Made by a program: the position numbers and the translations under genes. A DNA stretch of 64,000 nucleotides, from positions 434,001 to 498,000 of the forward strand of contig NZ_CP075339.1 in NCBI RefSeq assembly GCF_024399335.1, given 5' to 3'. Shown here piece by piece: positions 7,962 to 16,309 of this stretch. Each line of letters opens with the position of its first letter. Positions within the stretch are counted from its first letter, which is position 1. This stretch comes from Leucobacter aridicollis. Its GTDB lineage: Bacteria > Actinomycetota > Actinomycetes > Actinomycetales > Microbacteriaceae. A model generated the notes under the pieces. That model made no database searches. It saw only the letters and a list, made by a program, of their open reading frames with translations, and was not told the origin of the DNA.

Positions 7962-8939
7962 CTAGCCCTCTGCGCGCCCGATTCGCCAGTAACCCATGAA
8001 CGCGACGGCCTTGCGGTCGATCCCGAGGTCGCGCACTAGGTGGCGGCGCATGCGCGTGACGACGCCCGCTTCGCCGGCGAGCCAGGCGTAGTCTTCGCCG
8101 ACGACGTGCTCAGGAACGTCCCACAGGACCTCGTCCGAATCGACCGCCTCGGCGTCGGTACTGGCATCGGCGTCGGCACTGGCGCCAGAGTCGGTTCTGG
8201 CGCCAGCGACGTCCCCCTGCTCTGGATCGCCCGCCCGCGCGCCCGCCCCCGGAAGTCGCCGCGCGCCCCACTCCGCGATGGCGGGCTCAAGGAACGTGCC
8301 GTGCGGGGCGCCGTCGCGTCCGAGCCAGGTCACGGTGACGCCGCTCGGGTGCGAGAGTTCGAGTGCGTCGCCGGCCTCGGGCACCTCGATGAACGCTTCC
8401 CCGGTGAAGTCGCTGGGGAGAGACTCGAGGATGGCGCAGATCGCCGGCGCCGCGGTCTCGTCGCCTGCGAGGAGTACGCGTCGGGCGGGGCCCGGGTTCC
8501 ACTCGATGCCGCCCGCTGGTTCCAGGGCACGCGAGTCCGGGCCGACGATGATGAGCTCGTCTCCGGGCGTGGCTGCCTGCGCCCAGGCGGAAGCGGGTCC
8601 TTCGGTGCCATGCAGCACGAAGTCGACGTCGATCTCCGCGAGCTCTGGGCGTACAGCGCGGATCGTATAGGTGCGGATCGGGTTGCGCTCGTCGTCGGGT
8701 AGCTCCCGCCACTTGCGGTACCAATCGAGCATCGCGGGGCTCTCATCGCCGAAGAGCCCGAGCTCGGGGAACGTGCCGTCAGGGAGGGGCAGGAGCAGCT
8801 TGATGCGCTGATCGAGGCCGTCGATGCCGAAGTGCGGAAGGTCGTCGCCGCCGAACGTGATCCGCGTGAAGTGGGGTGAGAGCTGCGTGATGCGCAGTAC
8901 CCGGGTGAGGAAGGCGTCGTACGGCTGGCGGGAGGTCAT
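7962..8939 (-). CDS. Siderophore-interacting protein (FAD-binding ferric reductase)
   Basis: A 325-residue SIP-family flavoprotein that releases iron from imported ferric siderophores in the cytoplasm. The N-terminal FAD barrel shows RTYTIRAV, and GPASAWAQ and DETAAPAICAILE mark the NAD(P)H domain; the family C-terminus YAWLAGEAGVV...GYWRIG is present. Between the two halves of the C-terminal domain lies an unusual Ala/Asp/Ser-rich linker whose DNA contains a perfect palindrome (8180-8205). The ATG at 8939 has AAAGGAG nine bases upstream. It diverges from the iron transporter genes starting at 9108, and the iron box at 9087 lies between them, so joint iron control is likely. Confidence 0.9.
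   Translation of the reverse strand: MTSRQPYDAFLTRVLRITQLSPHFTRITFGGDDLPHFGIDGLDQRIKLLLPLPDGTFPELGLFGDESPAMLDWYRKWRELPDDERNPIRTYTIRAVRPELAEIDVDFVLHGTEGPASAWAQAATPGDELIIVGPDSRALEPAGGIEWNPGPARRVLLAGDETAAPAICAILESLPSDFTGEAFIEVPEAGDALELSHPSGVTVTWLGRDGAPHGTFLEPAIAEWGARRLPGAGARAGDPEQGDVAGARTDSGASADADASTDAEAVDSDEVLWDVPEHVVGEDYAWLAGEAGVVTRMRRHLVRDLGIDRKAVAFMGYWRIGRAEG
8180..8205. repeat. Perfect inverted repeat inside the SIP gene linker
   Basis: TGGCGCCAGA, a six-base loop and TCTGGCGCCA form a perfect 10-bp stem. It lies inside the Ala/Asp-rich linker of the SIP coding region and does not interrupt the frame. Confidence 0.85.
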
Positions 8940-9086
8940 TCGGAAGGGCTCCTTTGGGGCGGTAGGTGGCGGGTGGGCGTTCGTGCCGGTCTGGCGCGCA
9001 CGATGCGTAGGTGATCGGTGGTGTGCGGCTTGCGCGAGCTGGGAGAACGGCGCGAATCCACACCCACTCTATTCATCAGATCAATG

Positions 9087-9105
9087 TTAGGCTAGGCTTA
9101 CTTAA
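9087..9105 (+). promoter_or_regulatory. DtxR/IdeR-type iron box
   Basis: TTAGGCTAGGCTTACTTAA matches the known DtxR/IdeR consensus TTAGGTTAGGCTAACCTAA at 16 of 19 positions. It lies two bases before the GTG of the transporter ATPase gene and within 150 bases of the divergent SIP start, so iron-loaded repressor would block the rightward promoter. A TAGGCT within the box could itself be the -10 of a very short-leader transcript. Confidence 0.85.
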
Positions 9106-9107
9106 CT

Positions 9108-9950
9108 GTGAAAGCATCGACTCTTTGCGGAACAGAACTGTGCCTGGGCTATCGGGGCACCGAGGTCGTGCACTGCGCGAGCCTCACGCTGCGGCCCGGC
9201 AGGGTGACCGCGCTCGTCGGCCCGAACGGCAGCGGCAAGTCGACGCTGCTGAGGGCGATCGCCCGTCTCCACGACACAAACTCCGGCGATGTGACGCTCT
9301 CCTCGGCGAACGCTGAGCCGAGGAGAGCGAGCGCGCTGAGCGCCAAAGAGTTTGCCCGCGAAGTTGCGATGCTGTCGCAGTCGCGGCCGCACCCGTCGGG
9401 CCTCTCGGTGCGCGACATTGTCACCTACGGTCGTCACCCGCATCGCGGACGGTTTTCGGGCCTGCAAGATCAGGATCGCGCGGCCGTCGACACAGCCCTC
9501 GAGCTCACCGGTCTCACGCAGATGGCCGACCGTTCAGCAGACCAGCTCTCGGGCGGCGAACTCCAGCGAGTCTGGCTGGGCACGGCGCTCGCGCAGGACA
9601 CCGGTGTGCTGCTGCTCGACGAGCCAACGAACCACCTTGATCTCAAGCACCAGATGGATACGCTCGACCTGATCTGCGACCTCGCCGCCCGAGGCACAGC
9701 TGTCGGCGTCGTGCTGCACGACCTCGACCAGGCCGCGGGCGTCGCTGACGAGGTTGTGCTGCTCGCGGGCGGGAGCGTGCTCGCCTGCGGTGCCCCCGAA
9801 GAGGTGCTCACTGGCGAGCATCTCTCGGCTGTCTACGGACTTCCCATCGACACGACCGTCGACGAGGAAACGAAACGCGTTCGGGTGTTCCCGCGCGCAC
9901 GCCACCGGCAGCGCCAGCGCCGCCTTGAACCGGAAGTCTGCACCGCATGA
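9108..9950 (+). CDS. Iron-siderophore ABC transporter ATPase
   Basis: A 280-residue FecE/FhuC-type ATPase that powers ferric siderophore uptake. Walker A is GPNGSGKST, the signature is LSGGELQRVW, Walker B is VLLLDEPTNHLD, followed by the switch histidine in VVLHDLDQA. The GTG start at 9108 has no ribosome site and follows the iron box directly, so the transcript may be nearly leaderless. The stop overlaps the next gene (ATGA at 9947), giving a tightly coupled operon with the binding lipoprotein and the fused permease. Confidence 0.93.
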   Translation: MKASTLCGTELCLGYRGTEVVHCASLTLRPGRVTALVGPNGSGKSTLLRAIARLHDTNSGDVTLSSANAEPRRASALSAKEFAREVAMLSQSRPHPSGLSVRDIVTYGRHPHRGRFSGLQDQDRAAVDTALELTGLTQMADRSADQLSGGELQRVWLGTALAQDTGVLLLDEPTNHLDLKHQMDTLDLICDLAARGTAVGVVLHDLDQAAGVADEVVLLAGGSVLACGAPEEVLTGEHLSAVYGLPIDTTVDEETKRVRVFPRARHRQRQRRLEPEVCTA

Positions 9951-11023
9951 GTATCAGCCCCTCGACCACTCGTCGTCGTACGTCCCGCCTCGCGGCGATC
10001 GCCGCCCCAGCCGCCGCTCTCGCGCTCGCGCTCTCGGGGTGCGGCACGACCGTAGCGCCTACAGGTGAGACCGAGACCGCCCCGGCCTCGTCGATCGCTG
10101 GCTGTGAGAACGACTCGACAACGACGAGCACTGGCGCAGTCGAACTCACCGACTCGTTTGGGCGCACCGTCAGCCTTGACGCGCCAGCGAAGCGAGTCGC
10201 CGTGCTTGAATGGCAGCAGATTGAAGACGTGATCACCCTGTGCGTCGCCCCGGTCGCCGTTGCTGACGCCGACGGATTCACCACCTGGGACACCGCGGTT
10301 GAGCTTCCCGAGGGCGCGACCGACGTCGGATCCAGGCAGGAGCCGAACCTCGACGCCCTCTTCGGAACGAACCCCGACCTCGTGATTGTGGAGGCATACA
10401 CAGCGGACGATGAGATCATCGGCAAGCTCGAGAAGTACGGCGTCCCTGTACTCGCGACGAAGGGCGCAGACGCCGCAGATCCGATCGCGAACATGAAGAA
10501 CACATTCTCGCTCATCGCCGACGCGACAGGCCGCGAGGAGCGCGCCGCCGTGGTGCTCGACGAGTTCGACGCGCACCTCGCTGAGGCGAAGGGCAGCCTC
10601 GCCGATGCTGGCCTGAAGACGACCGATTTCGTCTACTTCGACGGCTGGATCGACGGCGGCAACGTCGCGCTGCGTCCCTTCGGGCAAGGATCGCTCGTCG
10701 GTGAGATCGGCGAAGAGCTGGGCCTCACGAACGCCTGGACGGGCGAGGTCGACCCCGCTTATGGCCTCGGCCAGACCGACATCGAGGGAATGAAGGCCGT
10801 CGGTGACGCGACGCTGCTGCACACCGCGACAGAAGAGAAGTCGGAAGACGAGTTCGCGACTGCGCTCGAGACGAACCCGGTATGGGCGGCGCTGCCTGCC
10901 GTCGCCGACGGTCGCCTGTACGCGTTCCCGACTGGCATCTGGACGTTTGGTGGCCCCCGGTCGGCGCAGCAGATCATCGACGCCTACGTGTCGGTGCTGG
11001 CTGAACCCGGCGCGGGCGAGTGA
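9947..11023 (+). CDS. Iron-siderophore ABC transporter substrate-binding lipoprotein
   Basis: A 358-residue exported lipoprotein: twin-basic head, hydrophobic core and the lipobox LALSGC with Cys32 as the anchor. The mature part is the periplasmic-binding-protein type used for ferric siderophores (FepB/FecB-like), with DSFGRTVSLDAPAKRVAVLEW, the conserved EPNLDALF, then the NPDLVIVEAYT stretch, and a C-terminal half ending in GGPRSAQQIID. It would capture the siderophore at the cell surface and pass it to the fused permease. ATGA overlaps at its start and GTGA at its end show translational coupling on both sides. Confidence 0.93.
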   Translation: MSISPSTTRRRTSRLAAIAAPAAALALALSGCGTTVAPTGETETAPASSIAGCENDSTTTSTGAVELTDSFGRTVSLDAPAKRVAVLEWQQIEDVITLCVAPVAVADADGFTTWDTAVELPEGATDVGSRQEPNLDALFGTNPDLVIVEAYTADDEIIGKLEKYGVPVLATKGADAADPIANMKNTFSLIADATGREERAAVVLDEFDAHLAEAKGSLADAGLKTTDFVYFDGWIDGGNVALRPFGQGSLVGEIGEELGLTNAWTGEVDPAYGLGQTDIEGMKAVGDATLLHTATEEKSEDEFATALETNPVWAALPAVADGRLYAFPTGIWTFGGPRSAQQIIDAYVSVLAEPGAGE

Positions 11024-13098
11024 CCCGCACCGCCTCCGAGCTCGCCGTCGCGGGCGCCGAGGCGCGCCCCCGCGCCCGCGCGTTCGGGGGCGGGGCCGCG
11101 ATCGCGGTCATCGCCGCCTCGCTCGCCGTCGTTGCGGCTTGGCATCTCTCGCAGGGAACGTCTGGCGTCGGTGCGGGTGAACTGCTCCAGGTGCTTACCG
11201 GCGGCGGTACTGACGACGCCAGCAACGTGCTGTGGGGTTCCCGGCTCCCGCGCCTCGCGGCCGGCGTCGCCGTCGGTGTTGCTCTCGGCGTCGCGGGCGT
11301 GCTCATGCAGACGCTTGCCCGGAACCCACTCGCCTCGCCCGACACCCTCGGCGTCACGGCGGGGTCGTATCTCGCGGTGACTGCTGTCGCAGCGTTCGGG
11401 ATCGCCGTGCCCCTGTGGGCTTCGGGACTGCTCGCCTTCGCCGGCGGGCTCGCCGCCGCGGTCCTCGTGCTCGGCCTCGCAGGCGGCGCCGGCACCTCAA
11501 GTACCAGGCTCGTGCTCGCTGGCTCCGCACTTGCGCTCGCCTTTCAGGCGCTCACGTCTGCGCTCCTGATCCTCTTCCAAGAGGAGACGAAGGGTCTCCT
11601 TGCGTGGGGGAGTGGGAGCCTCGCCCAGCTCAACCTCGATGCTGCGCTGCGCGCGCTGCCGCTCATTGCGATCGCGGTTGTGGCCGGCCTCCTGCTGTCG
11701 CACCGCCTTGACGTGTTCAGTCTTGGCGACGATCTCGCGAAAAGCCTCGGCGTTCCGCTTCGCGCGACTCGGGTATCCGGGATCCTGATCGCCGTCACGC
11801 TCTCCGCGACCGCCGTCACGCTTGCCGGGCCCATCGGCTTTGTCGGCCTCTGCGCCCCGGTGCTCGCGCGACTGCTCGCTCGCTGGGTTCCCGCGCTCGA
11901 ACGGCACGCGTTCAGGCTGCCAGCCGCCGGGCTCATTGGCGCCGTGCTCGTGCTCGGTGCAGACGCCGTGCTCAGGGCAGTGCTCGGCGCGGCGGCGGCA
12001 GTGTCGGTACCAACTGGCGTCGCGACGACGCTCGCCGGCGCAATCGTGCTCGTGATTCTCGCGCGGGGACTGCGCGGTGGCTCCACACAGGCCGCACGGG
12101 TGCGTGCGGCGGCGAGGAGCGCGCGCAGGTTCTGGATCACGATCGTCATCCTCGCCGCTGCGCTCGTCGCGGTCGTTGTGCTTGGCGCGCTCTCCGGCAA
12201 CACACTGTTGCGCACAGGCGACCTCGCGCTGTGGCTTCAGGGGACCGCGCCGCCCCCAATCGCGCTCGCCCTCGACGAGCGCGCGCCTCGCGTGATCGCG
12301 GCCATCCTCGCGGGCGCGGCGCTCGCGGTTGCCGGTGGCATCACACAGTCGATCAGCCGAAACCCCCTCGCCGATCCGGGCCTCCTGGGCATCACCGGCG
12401 GTGCCGGCCTCGGCGCGGTGCTCGTCGTCACTGGCGGGCTTGCAAACACTGTCGGGATCACGGTGGCCGCGACCGTCGGATCCCTCCTTGCGTTCGCCCT
12501 CGTCTACGGCCTGAGCTGGCGCGGCGGCCTGAGCGCAGACAGGCTCGTGCTCATCGGCATCGGTGTCTCGGCCGGTGCAACAGCGCTCACGACGTTCTTC
12601 CTGCTGCGCGCCGACCCGTGGAATACGCCGGCGATCTATACCTGGCTTTCAGGCACGACCTACGGGCGCAGCTTCGCACAGGTGCTTCCAGTGCTCATTG
12701 TGCTCGCGATTGGGCTACCGCTCGTGCTCGCCGCTCGCCGCGAGGTCGACCTCATTGCGCTTGACGAGGACACCCCGCGTGCGCTCGGGGTGCGCCTCGA
12801 GCGCACGCGGCTTGGCCTGCTCGCGCTCGCCGCACTACTCGCCGCTGCGAGCGTCACGGCGGTTGGCGTCGTCGGGTTCGTTGGTCTCCTCGCCCCGCAC
12901 GCAGCCCGAGCGCTGGTGGGCGCTCGGGCGGCTCGCTTCCTGCCAACAGCCGCCGTGCTCGGTGCGGTCCTTGTCGGGGTGGCCGATGCCGTCGGGCGCA
13001 CGGTCATCGCGCCCGCGCAGCTCCCCGCGGGCCTCATGGTCGCGCTGCTCGGTGCACCGTACTTCGTGTGGTTGCTCTGGCGGACACGCGACGCCTGA
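11020..13098 (+). CDS. Fused double FecCD-type permease for iron-siderophores
   Basis: A 692-residue membrane protein built from two FecCD permease domains in tandem (about 1-345 and 365-692), as in E. coli FhuB. Each half has the family motif order: LPRLAAGVAVG...GVLMQTLARNPLASPDTLGVTAG in the first half and APRVIAAILAG...GITQSISRNPLADPGLLG in the second. The G-F-V-G-L block (GPIGFVGLCAP and GVVGFVGLLAPH) contacts the ATPase. One protein therefore supplies both pore halves, so with the ATPase and lipoprotein upstream the importer is complete. The start is GTG 11020, overlapping the preceding stop by four bases. Confidence 0.92.
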   Translation: MTRTASELAVAGAEARPRARAFGGGAAIAVIAASLAVVAAWHLSQGTSGVGAGELLQVLTGGGTDDASNVLWGSRLPRLAAGVAVGVALGVAGVLMQTLARNPLASPDTLGVTAGSYLAVTAVAAFGIAVPLWASGLLAFAGGLAAAVLVLGLAGGAGTSSTRLVLAGSALALAFQALTSALLILFQEETKGLLAWGSGSLAQLNLDAALRALPLIAIAVVAGLLLSHRLDVFSLGDDLAKSLGVPLRATRVSGILIAVTLSATAVTLAGPIGFVGLCAPVLARLLARWVPALERHAFRLPAAGLIGAVLVLGADAVLRAVLGAAAAVSVPTGVATTLAGAIVLVILARGLRGGSTQAARVRAAARSARRFWITIVILAAALVAVVVLGALSGNTLLRTGDLALWLQGTAPPPIALALDERAPRVIAAILAGAALAVAGGITQSISRNPLADPGLLGITGGAGLGAVLVVTGGLANTVGITVAATVGSLLAFALVYGLSWRGGLSADRLVLIGIGVSAGATALTTFFLLRADPWNTPAIYTWLSGTTYGRSFAQVLPVLIVLAIGLPLVLAARREVDLIALDEDTPRALGVRLERTRLGLLALAALLAAASVTAVGVVGFVGLLAPHAARALVGARAARFLPTAAVLGAVLVGVADAVGRTVIAPAQLPAGLMVALLGAPYFVWLLWRTRDA

Positions 13099-13172
13099 GC
13101 GCGGAGGGGCATATGGCTGCCGCGCCGCTGATCTGCAACGCAAGGATTTGCGCATCGTTCGTGGCGTATTGG

Positions 13173-13201
13173 TTGACGAATGTCGCACACGTGCGTAGCC
13201 T
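13173..13201 (+). promoter_or_regulatory. Sigma-70-type promoter of the enoyl-CoA hydratase gene
   Basis: TTGACG (13173-13178) and TAGCCT (13196-13201) are separated by exactly 17 bases, the best -35/-10 pair in this part of the window. The gene start follows 53 bases downstream. Confidence 0.7.
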
Positions 13202-13253
13202 GGCCGGGATACGCGCGCGGCGGAGCCGCCGCCCGTGAAGGGAGAGCCGCTTC

Positions 13254-14045
13254 ATGACAGACGTGCCAGCACTCGACACGATACGCCTCGAGTTTGACGG
13301 TGACCTGCTCATCGCGACGCTCTCGCGACCGAGCCGAGCCAACGCGGTGAGCCGGCAGATGCTTCGTGAGCTCATTGAGCTTGCCGACTGGCTCGACGGC
13401 AATGAGGCGGTGCGGTTTCTGATCCTGACGGGCGACGGTCCGATCTTCGCCGCCGGACAAGACCTGCAAGAGATGCGCGAACCGCTCTCGGACGAGTCTC
13501 AGGCGCGCGCGGCAATGCGCGCACTGCAGCGGCTCGCGCAGGAGGTGATGCACAAGCTCGAGGGTCTCGAGCAGATTGCGTTCGCGGTGATTCAAGGATC
13601 TGCCTACGGGGCCGGTGTCGCGATCGCAATGACCGCCGACTTTCGGCTTATGGCGGCAGATGCGGTGCTGAATCTGCCAGAGACGAACCTCGGAATGTTT
13701 CTCACCTACGGCGCGACACCGCGACTCGTGTCAGTCATGGGGGCGAGCGCTGCGAAAGAGTTCGTGATGTTTGCGCGTGACATGCCCGCGGCCGACGCGC
13801 TGCGACACGGGCTCGTGAACGTTGTCGCCCCGCGGGGCGAACTCATGGCGGCCGCGCTCGCGCAGGTGAACGAACTACGCGGAAAAGACTTCAGATCGCT
13901 GCGCATCACAAAGCGCATCGCGCAGGCGGCCGCTGCGGTGAACGTTGGTGACATTCTCGTCGGCGAGCCCGAGCTGAGCGAGGGCGCCCTTTCTGACGGC
14001 ACGACGCTCGAACTCGTCGATAGGTTCTTCAAGAACAAGCGGTGA
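13254..14045 (+). CDS. Enoyl-CoA hydratase/isomerase family protein
   Basis: A 263-residue crotonase-fold protein. The oxyanion-hole segments are recognisable: FAAGQDLQEM in the first and IQGSAYGAGVAIAMTADFRLMA in the second. Such enzymes hydrate or isomerise enoyl-CoA thioesters in fatty or aromatic acid breakdown. The usual catalytic Glu position near the NLPETNLGMF block is present (Glu in LPET), which favours a real hydratase/isomerase. The ATG at 13254 has GGGAGAG upstream. It stands alone, with its own promoter and a terminator at 14056. The substrate is not predictable. Confidence 0.88.
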   Translation: MTDVPALDTIRLEFDGDLLIATLSRPSRANAVSRQMLRELIELADWLDGNEAVRFLILTGDGPIFAAGQDLQEMREPLSDESQARAAMRALQRLAQEVMHKLEGLEQIAFAVIQGSAYGAGVAIAMTADFRLMAADAVLNLPETNLGMFLTYGATPRLVSVMGASAAKEFVMFARDMPAADALRHGLVNVVAPRGELMAAALAQVNELRGKDFRSLRITKRIAQAAAAVNVGDILVGEPELSEGALSDGTTLELVDRFFKNKR

Positions 14046-14055
14046 GCCCAGCACA

Positions 14056-14097
14056 GAACCACGTCCCATGGGCGCTGCCGCCCGTGGGACGTGGTTC
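14056..14097. terminator. Bidirectional hairpin between convergent genes
   Basis: A 13-bp perfect stem (GAACCACGTCCCA and complement) extends through one wobble into GGGCG/CGCCC around a CTGC loop. It separates the enoyl-CoA hydratase gene from the convergent LLM oxidoreductase gene. Confidence 0.85.
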
Positions 14098-14149
14098 AGA
14101 GGCGACGCTTCCGCCTCTCGCGGGCCCAGTGCTCGGGCCCGCGCCTGGC

Positions 14150-15217
14150 CTACTCGCTGAGTAGTTCGCGGACCCGTGGGATCACGTCGCGTCCGTAGAG
14201 CTCAATGCTCGTCATGAGCATGTCGTGTGGCATCGTGCCGTTCGCATACTTGAGATCGAATCGGTCAGCGCTGAGTGTGCGCACGGTGTTCGCGATCTTC
14301 CGTGCGACGGTCTCGGGAGATCCGACGTAGAGGGATCCTGACTCGACCTCGGCGTCAAACTCGGCGCGTGACGCCTCGGGCCAGCCGCGCTCACGCCCGA
14401 TGCGGTTGCGGTTCGCCGCGAAGTGCTCCCAGAGTTCTTCGCGGGCGAGCTCGTCGGTCGCCGCCACGTGCCCGGGCGAGTGGACGCCGAGCGGCATCGG
14501 GTCACGCTCGAGTTCCTGCTGGGCGCTGCGGTATAGGTCAGCGAATGGGAGGAATCTCGCCGGGTCGCCGCCGATGATTGCGAGCATCATGGGGATGCCG
14601 ACCTGAACTGACCGTACGACTGACTGGGGGCTGCCGCCGACACCGATCCAGGCGGGGACGCCGCCCGGGTGCTCGGTCTTGGGGTGCACCTCTTGGTTGA
14701 CGAGCGGCGTGCGGTGTTTGCCCGCCCAGGTGACTGGGCCCTCGCTGCGAAGCTTTGCAAACAGGTCGAGCTTCTCGCTGAAGAGAGCGTCGTAGTCGTT
14801 CAGGTCGTATCCGAAAAGCGGAAAGGACTCGGTGAAGGAGCCTCGCCCCAGAATCACCTCGGCGCGGCCGCCGCTCACGCCGTCGAGTGTCGCGAAGCGC
14901 TCGTAGACCCTGACAGGGTCATCGCTTGAGAGCACCGTCACGCCAGTGCCGAGCAGGATCTGCTCGGTCGCGCCGGCGATTGCGCCGAGCACGATCTCAG
15001 GTGACGAGATCGCGAAGTCGTCTCGGTGATGCTCGCCGAGAGTGATCGCGTCTACACCGAGGGAATCAGCGAGCTTCGCCTGCTCGACGACGTCACGCAG
15101 CACCTGTGCGGGGTGAGTGCGGCTGCCATCGGGCTGCTGGGAGATGTCGCCAAACGTGTCGAGCCCCAGGGCTACATTGCTGCCGGCTGTGCCGCCGCTG
15201 TGCTGTGATGTGGTCAT
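14150..15217 (-). CDS. LLM-class flavin-dependent oxidoreductase
   Basis: A 355-residue luciferase-like monooxygenase. It begins with the barrel strand NVALGLDTFGDI and contains GVDAITLGEHHRDDFAISSP, ILLGTGVTVLSSDDPVRVYE, GRAEVILGRGSFTESFPLFG and AWIGVGGSPQSVVRSVQVG, the usual order in the family. These enzymes use FMNH2 or F420 with a partner reductase, which is not encoded here. The start is ATG 15217 without a clear ribosome site. Downstream it meets the terminator at 14056-14097; upstream is a 453-base non-coding block with a duplicated element. The substrate is unknown. Confidence 0.9.
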   Translation of the reverse strand: MTTSQHSGGTAGSNVALGLDTFGDISQQPDGSRTHPAQVLRDVVEQAKLADSLGVDAITLGEHHRDDFAISSPEIVLGAIAGATEQILLGTGVTVLSSDDPVRVYERFATLDGVSGGRAEVILGRGSFTESFPLFGYDLNDYDALFSEKLDLFAKLRSEGPVTWAGKHRTPLVNQEVHPKTEHPGGVPAWIGVGGSPQSVVRSVQVGIPMMLAIIGGDPARFLPFADLYRSAQQELERDPMPLGVHSPGHVAATDELAREELWEHFAANRNRIGRERGWPEASRAEFDAEVESGSLYVGSPETVARKIANTVRTLSADRFDLKYANGTMPHDMLMTSIELYGRDVIPRVRELLSE

Positions 15218-15670
15218 GCTCTATGCAACAGCGGCCCTAGGGTGGCTATTCCGGGGGCGGGCTCTGTAGCTGGTGCTGACCCTGGCTGCTGAGCCTGATT
15301 GCGGAGCCTCGCTGTCGGCGACGCGCGCCGTTGCCGGCGCTTCCAATGTGATCGTCAGAAGATATGCCTGGATCCTTAGGTTGGTGGCATTGGTTCTGTT
15401 GATCCCAGGCGTACTGTGTGCAGCGGAGTGGCTGTGCTGAAGTGAAGCGTGCTACTGGGCTGCGTCGGATTCTGGGGATGGCGCTCTGTTTTCGGCGTTT
15501 CCAATGTGATCGTCAGAAGATATGCCTGGATCCTTAGGTTGGTGGCATTGGTTCTGTTGATCCCAGGCCTACTGCGTGCAGCGGAGCGGGGGTGTAGCTG
15601 AGAGGCGCGTACTACTGGACTGCAGCCGCAGATTTGGCAGCTCAGCGATTCACAGACGCCGCGCCACCGA
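15218..15670. other. 453-base non-coding block holding a duplicated element
   Basis: No credible gene is visible on either strand. Most of the block consists of two copies of a 90-base core (15341-15430 and 15499-15588) with looser similarity in the sequence between and after them. The flanking genes are both on the minus strand, so the block is downstream of the small membrane protein gene and upstream of the LLM gene. Confidence 0.7.
15341..15588. repeat. Direct duplication of a 90-base element, offset 158 bases
   Basis: Copy 1 (15341-15430) and copy 2 (15499-15588) differ at only three positions, and the first 70 bases are identical. Weak similarity continues after the core, so the unit may be about 158 bases with a partial second repeat. 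Inside each core CCAATG pairs with CATTGG 40 bases on, and GCCTGGATC pairs with GATCCCAGGC, which starts after CATTGG. The two pairings interlock, as in a pseudoknot. The block lies between genes and has no frame kept open in both copies. Confidence 0.9.
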
Positions 15671-16039
15671 CTACTTGCTGCGAAGCGAGGTGACGAAGCC
15701 GAGCGTCGCGCCAGCGAGTCCGAAGACGACAGCGACGATCCAGTTGATGCCGAGTCCGAGCATAGCCCCGACACCGGCTGCGAGTAGCAGCAGCTCGATC
15801 AGCGCGCGCCCGAAGCGGTCGGTTGCGAGCACGGGCTTGGGTGACAGGAAGAGTGCCCAGAGCAGCAAGCTCAGCGCGAGCAACCCGAGGCCCGTGAAGA
15901 TGCCAGGAAACGGCATTTCCCAGCTCATGAAGCCCCACACAGTGATCGCGATGATTGCGATGAGGTGGAAGAGTCCGCGCACCGCCTGCTGGATCGTCTG
16001 AGAGCGGGCCTGCGAGTCTGATGGAGTAGGGCTAGTCAC
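15671..16039 (-). CDS. Small membrane protein of the YrdB/DUF2568 type
   Basis: A 122-residue protein with four hydrophobic segments: FHLIAIIAITVWGFMSW, IFTGLGLLALSLLLWALFL, ALIELLLLAAGVGAMLGL and WIVAVVFGLAGATLGFV. The length, the four helices and the position of LFLSPKPV after helix two fit the YrdB (DUF2568) family, which has no known function. The GTG at 16039 starts the polar head VTSPTPSDSQAR; longer readings add Arg/Gly-rich sequence from the intergenic region. It is transcribed alone, away from the peptide transporter at 16310. Confidence 0.75.
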   Translation of the reverse strand: MTSPTPSDSQARSQTIQQAVRGLFHLIAIIAITVWGFMSWEMPFPGIFTGLGLLALSLLLWALFLSPKPVLATDRFGRALIELLLLAAGVGAMLGLGINWIVAVVFGLAGATLGFVTSLRSK

Positions 16040-16309
16040 TCGGTCAAGTCTACCCGGCCCTCCCCGGGCAGCCGATTCCCGGTCTCGTGGGTGCGAGGTG
16101 CGTCGGTGTGGCGGCCCTCCCCGGAGTCCCGAGGAGCGATGCCCGGATCCCGCAGTCCTGAAGCTCGCAGCCAGCCCCACCCCAGCCTGTGGTTCACCCC
16201 AGCGCCGACAATGTGGTCCACTACGCGGCCAGATCGTAGCCTAACTACATAGACCAGCCGGAGCACGCGGCACCTGCCGCCGCTGCCACCCCGCTGCCGA
16301 GAGGAACCA

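Noticed and set aside
15341-15588. Insertion sequence remnant
   Set aside because: There is no transposase frame, target duplication or terminal inverted repeat around the duplicated element.
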